This document shows, piece after piece, positions 17,621 to 27,100 of a stretch of 59,040 nt of DNA (positions are counted from its first letter, which is position 1; every line of letters begins with the position of its first letter). Under the pieces are notes generated by a model. That model had not been told where the DNA came from. It worked only from the letters and a program-made list of their open reading frames with translations, and did not search any database. Made by a program: the position numbers and the translations under genes. The DNA is from Pseudomonadota bacterium (GTDB taxonomy: Bacteria; Pseudomonadota; Gammaproteobacteria; Steroidobacterales; Steroidobacteraceae): NCBI GenBank assembly GCA_023433515.1, contig JAEZCN010000069.1, forward strand, positions 1 through 59,040, read 5' to 3'.

Positions 17621-17914
17621 CTTAAAGAAGGGTGTGCACGACTAGCCACTGCCGCCGAGGTTGTTTGCCATGGCGTCGCGGTCGCGCCTCGCTTCTAGGT
17701 CCAAAGGCCTAAGACCGGGCTTAGCACGACTGGGCAATTGCCGTAAGGTAGCTGAAAACGATGCAATGGGACTCGGGAGGGTACCCATCGAATGACCGCA
17801 GGACACGGTCCCGCATTCCCTTTGTTCGCGCCCAGGACAGGGGCCCGGATGCCGGTCGGCTGGACCGGACCGGCCCTTTGCAGTAGCGTGCGCGCGCAAT
17901 CCGCCAACCCCGCC
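17621..17914. promoter_or_regulatory. Palindrome-rich region between response regulator and tRNA-Ser
   Basis: About 290 bp upstream of both the response regulator and the tRNA. Visible structures: CTAAG/CTTAG arms around 17709-17724, the perfect palindrome GGCAATTGCC within 17733-17743, GGGTACCC near 17777-17784, and a GCCGGTC/GACCGGC stem with following CCCTTT near 17852-17880. I see no protein-coding potential. It probably carries promoters of both flanking genes and could include operators; no known riboswitch is recognised. Confidence 0.35.
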
Positions 17915-18005
<91 letters not shown>

Positions 18006-18092
18006 CTATCAGAGATGACCCCGCTGGGATTCGAAGCCACGGGACCCGCGGGTCGCTCGTTAGAACGTCTTCATTCTTTTCCTCTTCTCCCC

Positions 18093-18128
18093 AAGCCGCC
18101 GGCGTCCCCCACGCCCGCGGCTTTCTTC
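18093..18128 (+). terminator. Rho-independent terminator after tRNA-Ser
   Basis: AAGCCGC (18093-18099) pairs with GCGGCTT (18117-18123), with a further GGCG/CGCC inner stem and a small loop, followed by a T-rich tail TTTCTT. It lies 88 bp after the tRNA and 17 bp before the autotransporter start. It probably ends the tRNA transcript, or attenuates read-through into the adhesin gene. Confidence 0.75.
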
Positions 18129-18144
18129 GTTCCGGAGCGCACCC

Positions 18145-21100
18145 GTGAAAGCACCTCGCCGCCTCGCCTTGCTCGCCTTCTTGCTGTGCGGATCACCATT
18201 CGCCTGGTCGCAGGTAACAGAGCTCTGGTGCGACATGGAGTCCGACTACCACCCCTGCTACGTGCAGGGCGGCGAAATCATCAATCCGACCACGGGCGAG
18301 ACGGAGATCATCGACGAGCTGGTCTTCAATCCGTATGGCTCCGTCCTGACGGACGCAGGCCACTATCTGTGGGCGGGCCCCACCGACATCGGGGCGATCT
18401 TCACGATTCCCGGCACGGACGAAGTTCCCGAGCTGCCGGAGCTGCCTCCCGACAACTCCGTGACACCGCCTTTTCCGGGACGCCCATACCAGGCGTATCG
18501 CGCAGCGGTTCCCGCGATCACCTACACGATAACGGGCCACGTCTTCGGTCCGGACCCGGATGAAGAGGACGACGACATCGATCCGCCGTTCCTCGGCATC
18601 GAGTGCAATCCGGCCTGCGGCGGCGCCACCGGTCACATCGCGTTCACCTTCGAGCCCAGCGGCGAGACACGTCCGGACGGACTCGACGGCGCCGCGGGCC
18701 GCGACGCTGAAGTCATACGTCCGCCGCAGGTCAGCGGCAGCAATCGCTTCGTCGAAAACCACAACGGGGCCTGGGGCGCGAGCGGCGACAGCGGCTGGGG
18801 CATCGAGATCTGTTTCTTCGGCTGCTGGACCATCGGCGAGGCGGCCGATCCCGGGCAGCCCGGTCACGCGGCCGCTCCGGTCGACCACGTTCTAACTACC
18901 GCCGAGACCAACGGCGATCTTTATTCCACGGCCGACAATGCTGCCGCGCTCGTGGTGACCAGCCGCGGCGGCAACGGCGGCTCGGGCGGTAACGCCTGGG
19001 GTGCGTTGCCCGCCGCCGGCGGCGGCGCTGCCGGAGTGGGCGGCAACGTCGAAGTCGATTCGCACGTCGACATCACCACATCGGGCGCCGAGTCGCACGG
19101 CATGTTCATCCAGAGCCGCGCCGGCAGCGGCGGCACCGGCGGCAGCGGATACATCTTCAGCAGCGGCGCGGGCGGCGGCCAGGCCGCGCAGGGTGGTACC
19201 GCCACCGCGCGCAATCACGGCGACATCATCACGAGCGGCGATGGCGCGGTCGGTGTCTACGCGCAAAGTCTCGGCGGCGGGGGTGGAACGGGCGGCGATT
19301 CGTATGGCCTGGTCGGCGATGCCGGCACCGGCAGTCCGGGCGGTCACGGCGGCGCGGCGAATGCGACGAATTTCGGCACCGTGCGCACCGGCGACGCAGT
19401 CGCGGGGACCGGATATGCGGCGCACGGCGTGTTCGCGCAAAGCGTCGGCGGTCCGGGTGGAAACGCAGGCGACTCCGGCGCCCTCGTGGTGGGCCTGGGC
19501 GGCGACGGCGCGGACGGCGGCAATGGCGGCAACGCGACCGCGACGAACGCGACCGGCGCATTGATCGTCACGCAGGGCAGCGGCGCGGTCGGACTGTATG
19601 CGCAGTCGATCGGCGGTGGCGGCGGCGACGGCGGTTATGGCGTGGGCATCGCCGGCATCGGCGGCACCGGCGCGGGCGGCGGCAACGGCGGCACCGCAAC
19701 GGCGAACAACGAGCTGGACGCCAACATCCTCACGACGGGATCCGCGGCCTACGGCGTGCTCGCGCAGAGCGTCGGCGGCGGCGGCGGCAACGGCGGCAAT
19801 GGCAATGGCATCGGCGGCATCGGCGCGACGGGCGCGGGTGGCGGCCAGGGCGGCCAGGCGACGATCAACAATCGCGGCTTCGTCGAGACCCGCGGCGACT
19901 ACTCGCACGGACTGCTCGCGCAGAGCATCGGTGGTGGCGGCGGCGCGGGTGGCAATGGCAACGGTCTCGTCGGCCTCGGCGGTGGCGGCGCCACGGCGCG
20001 CACCGACAACCATGGCGGCCGGGTCGACCTGACCAATCACGCGACCGGCGCGGTGCTCACGAGCGGCGAGGGCGCGGTCGGCATCTACGCGCAGAGCATC
20101 GGCGGCGGCGGCGGCACGGGCGCAGGCTCGGGCGGACTCGTCGCGGTCGGCGGCTCGGGCAGCGCGGGCGGCGATGGTCGCGTCGTCAACGTCAGGAACG
20201 ATGGCGCGGTCGAGACGCACGGCGTCGACGCGAAAGGCATCGTCGCGCAGAGCATCGGCGGCGGTGGTGGCTCGGCGAGCCGTTCGCACGGCGCCGCGGA
20301 TCTCGGCGGCAGTGGCGGCGCGGGCGGCAACGGCGGTCACGTCACGGTGCGCACCGGCGCGGGTAGTTCGATCGTCACGGGGGGAGCGGGCGCGGACGGC
20401 ATCCTCGCGCAGAGCATCGGCGGCGGCGGCGGCAGTGGCGCCAGCACCGGCGGCGTCGGCGGTCTCGGCGGCACCGGCACGGGTGGCGGCTCGGGCGGCC
20501 AGGTCACCGTGGTCAATGACGGCAGCATCGACACCGGCTACGACATCTATCTACCCGGCGCGGACGACCGCACCGGCTCCCGCGCGCGCGGCATCCTCGC
20601 GCAGAGCATCGGCGGTGGCGGCGGCAATGGCGGCGACAGCGGCGGCCTCGTCGCGATCGGCGGCGACGCGAGCCTCACCAGTCCCGCCGGTCTCGTCGAA
20701 GTGACGAACAACGGCGACATCACCACGCGAGGCTCGATCTCGAGCGCCATCGAGGCAACCAGTGTCGGTGGCGGTGGTGGCAGCGGCGGCTCGAGCACCG
20801 GCGTGTTCGTGACCATCGGCGGCACCGGTGGTGGCGGCGGTAACGGCGGCCAGGTGCACATCGAGAACACCGGATCGCTGACTACTTTCGGCAACGACTC
20901 GCACGGCATCTTCGCGCAGTCGGTCGGCGGCGGCGGCGGCAACGGCGGCAATGCCGCGTCGATTTCCCTGTTCGGCGGCGTGACCGTCGGCGGCAACGGC
21001 GGTGGCGGCGGCGAAGCCGCGCTGGTTCGCATCGGCTCCGACAATTCCGCGCCCGGCGTGCGCTCGATCGAAACCTACGGCGATCGCGCCAAGGGCGTGC

Positions 21101-24100
21101 TCGCGCAGAGCATCGGCGGCGGCGGTGGCAACGGCGGCTTCGCCGCGAACGTGACCTTGGGCTGGGACGGCGCCGCCTCGGCCGCCGTCGGCGGCGCAGG
21201 TGGCGCCGGTAAACACGGCGGCGAGGTCCAGGTCTGGAACGACTGGAACATCTTCACCGACGGACTCGACTCCGACGGCATCGTCGCGCAATCGATCGGC
21301 GGAAGCGGCGGCAACGGCGGCTTCGCGCTCGCGTTCGGCGGCACGATAGGAGATTTCGGCGCGGCCGCGTTCGCGGCGGGCGTCGGCGGTGACGGCGGCG
21401 GTGGCGGCGACGGACGCACCGTGCTGATGCGGGCCGGTGGCGACATCCAGACGCGCGGTGCGAACTCGGACGGCATCATCGCGCAGTCGATCGGCGGCGG
21501 CGGCGGCACGGGCGGATTCGCGTTGTCGTTCGCGGCGGGCGGCGCCGGTGGTGCGGCGGCCTCGGCCGCGGTCTCGGTCGGCGGCGCGGGCGGCGATGGC
21601 GGCAATGCCGGCCTCGTCGACGTCGAGTACACGGGCGACATCGGCACCACGGGAGAAAATTCTTTCGGCGCGGTGCTGCAGGCGGTCGGCGGCCGCGGCG
21701 GCACGGGTGGCTTCACGGTCGCGGGTGCGGTGTCCGCGGGCGGCGCGGCTTCCGCGTCGGCGGCGGTCGGCGTCGGCGGTGACGGCGGTGGCGCGGGCAA
21801 CGGCGGCGAAGTGCGCGCCACGCTCACCGGCAACCTCGAGACGACTGGTGACCGCTCGACCGGCCTCGTCGCGCAATCGATCGGCGGCGCTGGCGGAAAC
21901 GGCGGCTTCAACATCTCCGGAGTAGTTAGTGGCTCCGGCTCGGGCACGGGCGGCGTGGCCGTCGGTGTCGGCGGCGCGGGCGGCGCGGGTGGCCAGGGCG
22001 GCCTCGTGACCGCCACGTTCAACGGCACGGCCGTGACCCGCGGCGACGATGCGGACGCGGTGCTCATGCAGAGCGTGGGCGGCGGCGGCGGCAACGGCGG
22101 CATGAACGTGTCCGGCGCGCTCGCCCTGTCTGCCAGCGGCACGGCCGTCACCGCGAGCCTCGGGCTCGGCGGCTTCGGCGGCGACGGCGGCCTCGCGCGC
22201 GACGTGATCGCCGACATCGGCGGCGACGTCAACGCGTTGGGCGCCGGCTTCGAAGGCGTCGAACAGATGCAGGACCATCCGCAGTGGCAGCGCCGCGTGA
22301 TCCGCGACGGTTCGCACGGCGTGATGGCGCAGAGCGTCGGCGGCGCCGGCGGCAACGGCGGCATGAACATCAGCGGCGGCATCGCCCTCGACTCCAATGG
22401 CAGCTCGCATTCGATCACGCTCGGCGTGGGCGGCTTCGGCGGCGCCGGCGGCAACGCGGGCACGGTGACGCTCGACGTCGATGCCGGCCTCGTCTCGGCG
22501 GTAGGTGACGACCGTTACGGCGTGATCGCGCAGTCGGTTGGCGGTGGCGGCGGCAACGGGGGCATCAACGTCGCCGGCGGCATCGCGATGGACGGCGTGG
22601 TGACGATGGGCGTGGGCGGCTTCGGCGGCGCGGGCGGCACGGGCAATGCCGTGAACGCCGAGGTGAACGCCGACATCTCGGCGCGCGGCCTCAATTCGAT
22701 AGGTTTCCTCGCCCAGTCGGTGGGCGGCGGTGGCGGCGCGGGCGGCATGAACGTCTCCGGCGGCATCCAGGGCGGCAGCGACACCTCGACGCCGTCGCTG
22801 GTCTTCGGGCTCGGCGGCTCGGGCGGCGCCGGTAACGCGGCGAGCACCGTCACGGCTACGCAGCGCGGCGACATCTCGGTCGACGGCGTGAATTCCATCG
22901 GCGTGCTTGCGCAGAGCATCGGTGGTGGCGGCGGCGCGGGCGCGCTCAACGTGTCCGGCAATCTCGCGCTCGGCCGTGAGCTCGCGGCGAGCATCGGCAT
23001 CGGCGGAGACGCCGGCACGGGCGCGGATGCGGAAGCCGTGCATCTCACCAGCAACGGCAACATCAGCGCGCGCGGCATCGAATACGTGCAGAGCGACCAG
23101 CCGTTCGACGAGCAGGGCGAGCAGATCGTGGCCGCGCGCCAACGGACCACGGGCATCGTCGTGCAATCGATCGGCGGCGGTGGCGGAACGGGCGGCATGA
23201 ACGTGAGCGGCGTGATCGCGCCGAACGGCGACACGCTGGTCGGCGGCGTCGGCGGCACGGGCGCGGGCGGAGGCAACGCCGGCAGCGTGACACTGCTGCG
23301 CGGCCTCGATCCGTTCACGGGTGAAATCAGCACCCTCGACACGTACGGCAACGGCGGCGTCGGGATCCTCGCTCAGTCGATCGGCGGCGGCGGTGGCGAA
23401 GCGGGCATGAACTTCGCGTCCAGCGTGAGCAACGTGCGCCAGAACTCCAACGCGGTCGCGATGATGTTCGCCATCGGCGGCGGTGGCGGTACGGCCGGTG
23501 ACGGCGAGACCGTCACGATCACGCACGTCGGCGACATCAACACGCGGGGCGCTCGCAGCGATGGCATCGTCGCGCAGAGCATCGGCGGCGGTGGCGGCAA
23601 GGCGACTTATAACATCGGTCTCGGCCTCAACCGCGACGCGACGGCGTTCAACCTCGGCATCGGCGGCGCGACCGGCGACGGCGGCAACGCCGACGCGGTG
23701 ACGGTCACGCATGCCGGCAACATCTCGACGCAGGGCATCGATTCCGCGGCTATCTACGCGCAGTCGGTCGGCGGTGGCGGCGGCGACGCGGGCTTCGACT
23801 TCGTCTCGAGCCCGTTCGCGTCGGAGGGTCTCGACATTTCGATGGGCCGCGAGGGCGGCACGGGCGGAACGGGTGGCAACGTCACGGTGGCCGCGAACGG
23901 CATACTCACCACGGTCGGCGACCGGTCGGTCGGCGTGCAGGCGCAGAGCGTCGGCAGTGGCGGCGGCGAGAGCAGCTCGAGCTCGATCGAGCTGTCCGGC
24001 GACGGCGGTGGCGAAGAGGGACACGATTGGAGCGCCTCGCTCGAAGTCGGCCACACGGGTGGTGTCGGCGGCAGCGCAGGCCGCGTCGAAGTCCGTACCG

Positions 24101-27100
24101 ATGGCGGCATCGGGACGCACGGCGCGCAGTCGCACGCGATCCACGCGCAGAGCGTCGGCGGCGGTGGCGGCAAGGGCGGCTCGGCGATGCGCCACGGCAT
24201 CATGGAGGCCAACAACCAGGTCGCGGTCAGCGTGGGCGGCGACGGCGGCATCGGTGGAATCGGCGGCGAAGTCGAGGTCGAGAACGACGGCGTGTTGATC
24301 ACGCGTGGTAGCGACGCGCACGGCATCTTCGCGCAGTCGATCGGCGGCGGCGGCGGCGTGGCCGGCCACGTGGCGATCGTCAACGTGGAGCTGCTGGGCG
24401 GCACGGGCGGCAACTCGGCGACCATGTCACTGGGCGGCACGGGTGGAGAAGGCTCATTCGCGCAAGCCGTCGACGTCACGAACCGCGGCGAGATCCTGAC
24501 CCTCGGCCGGCGTTCGTTCGGCATCAACGCGCAGTCGGTCGGCGGCGGTGGCGGCGAAGGCAGCATCCTGATCAACGCCGCGGTCACGACCGGCGAGACC
24601 AACCGCAACTTCAACATGCAGGTCGGCGGCGACGGTGGCATCGGCGGCACGGGCGGCGCGGTCACGGTCGTCAACGAAGGCGTCATCCACACGCTCGGCG
24701 ACGAGTCGGTGGGCGTGCGCGCGCAGAGCGTCGGCGGCAAGGGCGGCGACGCCGGCTTCATCGCGGAGTTCGGCGCTTCGGTGACGGGCAACAGCCAGCA
24801 GTCCACGCGCATCGGCGTGCGGCTCGGCGGCAGCGGCGGCGAAGGCGCCGCGGGCGGCGACGTGACGGTCACCAACCAGCGTGCCGCAGGCTCCGAAACC
24901 GGCGGCGAGATCCTCACCGAGGGCCGCGCCGCGCATGGCATCTTCGCGCAGAGCCTGGGTGGCGGCGGCGGCAACGGTAGTTCGGTCCTCTCGGCCAACG
25001 TCGGCGGGGGTTCGGGCGGCTACACGACGTTCGTGGGCCTCAACATCGGCGGAGACGGCGGCGCCGGCGGCGTTGGCGGGGACGTCGCCGTCACGAACGC
25101 GGCCAGCATCGAGACACGCGATGCGAACGCGCATGGCGTGTACGCGCAATCCATCGGCGGTGGCGGCGGCAATGGCGGCCTGGTGCTCGCGGCCAACGCG
25201 GTGCTCGCGGCCGGCGGCACGTCGGGCACGCCGCTCATCGCACTTGGCGGAGCGGGCGGCACCGGCGCTGATGCCGGCGACGTGGTCGTCGACAACAGCG
25301 GCGACATCGTGACGCGCGGCGCGTATTCGCACGGCATCCTCGCGCAGTCGATCGGCGGTGGCGGCGGCAACGCCGGCATCGGGATCGGCCTGACTACCAA
25401 CGCGACGGACACCGCGATCGCGGGCGCGCTGTCGGCGACGTTCGGCGGCCGCGGCGGCCATGGCGGCATCGGCGGCCACGTCACGGTCAATCATTCCGGC
25501 GACATCACGGTGCTCGGCGCGCACTCGCAGGCCGTGGTCGCGGAGAGCATCAACGGCGGCGGCGGCCACGTCGCGCTCGATTTCACGGGCGTGTCGACGT
25601 TGCCGGGTGGTTCGACGCTGCCGGGCGAGCCCACGGGCTCACCGCCCGCGGTCGATCCCATCATCCTGTTCCGCGGCGGCGGCGAGAATCAGTCGAACTC
25701 GAACGCCGGCCGCGTGACGCTCAACTACACCGGCACGTTCGGGGTCGCGGGCAACAACGGCGCGGCGAATGCCGTGCAGGCGGTGGGCGGTGGCGGCGGC
25801 ACCTACGATCTGTCGCTGGCTCTCGTCGACGCCGCGGGCTCCGCCGACGACGTGACCATCGAGGGCCGGCTCGGCGGTGTCGACGGGACCAACAATCGCG
25901 GCGGCGACATCGAGTCCGCTCACGAAGGAGACCTCATCACCGAGGGCGACAACACACCCGGTGCGCTGGTGCAGTCGGTCGGCGGCGGTGGCGGACGGGC
26001 GAACCTGGATCTGTCGTCCGGCAACGATTCGATCCGCGCCGCGTCGATCACGCTGGGCGGCGAGAACGGCGACACGGAAGCCGGCGGCGACATCGAGCAC
26101 ACGCAGACCGGCTCGGTCTCGACACTCGGCGACTCCGCGCACGGCGGCGTGTTCCAGAGCGTCGGCGGCGGCGGCGGTAGTTTGACCGTCCGGAACGAGA
26201 CTTCCGCTCCGGCGACGGCGCTTCTCCAGCCGGTCATCCGCAAGGCCGGGGCAGCGCAAGGCAGCAGCATGCGTGCCGCGAGCGTGGTGCTCGCGCCGCA
26301 ACTCACGTTCGGCAGCAATGGCGGCAGCGGCATCGGCGGCGGCGACCTGAGCCTCGGTCTCAACGGCCATGTGCGTACTTCGGGCGACAACGCGGTCGGC
26401 ATGATTTTCCAGAGCGTCGGCGCGGGTGGCGGCGTCGCCAACGTCACCGGTGTCGAAGGCCTGTCGATCGCGCTGGGCGGCTCGAACGGCGCGAACGGCG
26501 ACGGTGGCCGTCTCGAAGTCGCGAACACCGGCAACGTGCTCACCGACGGCGTCCGTTCGCATGGCGTGTTCCTGCAGACCATCGGCGGTGGCGGCAGCGC
26601 CGTGTTCACCGACGCGACGGATCCGCTGGTTTCGCTGTCGGCCGACAACACGGGCGATGGCGGCGCGATTTCGTTCACGCAGAACGGCACGATCGCCGCA
26701 CTCGGCGACCAGGCATACGGCCTCATCGCGCAGAGCGTGGCTGGCGGCGGCGGCTTCGTCGACGGCGGCTTCGCGGGCAGCGCCGGCGGCGCGGGCGCCG
26801 CAGGTACGATCGTTCTCACGCTCGACGGCGACATCGGCGCGTTGGGCGAGGGCGGTATCGCGCTGTTCGCGCAGAGCGTCGGCGCGAACGGTCTCGGCGG
26901 CGACATCACCGCGGGTCTTTCGGCCGGTAGTCTGCTGATCGGCGGCGAAGACGGCATCGCGGTGCGTTACGACGGCGGTTCGGTCAACCGCTTCGACAAC
27001 CATGGCGTGATTCGGACCTTGTCCGGACCGTTGGGCTTCGCGTTCCGTGGCGGCGCGGGCGGGGATTTCGTCGACAACCACGGCGTCGTGATGGGCAACA

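Noticed and set aside
20551..24369. A 1272-codon open frame antisense to the autotransporter, and similar long antisense frames nearby
   Set aside because: Its product is low-complexity Ala/Arg/Asp sequence that mirrors the GC-rich repeat on the other strand. The sense strand has a signal peptide, conserved repeats and a barrel.
19200..26800. Regularly spaced GGCGGCGGC blocks that look array-like
   Set aside because: They are coding repeats of the glycine-rich autotransporter. Spacing follows codons, the intervening DNA is not unique spacer and no cas gene is present, so it is not a CRISPR array.
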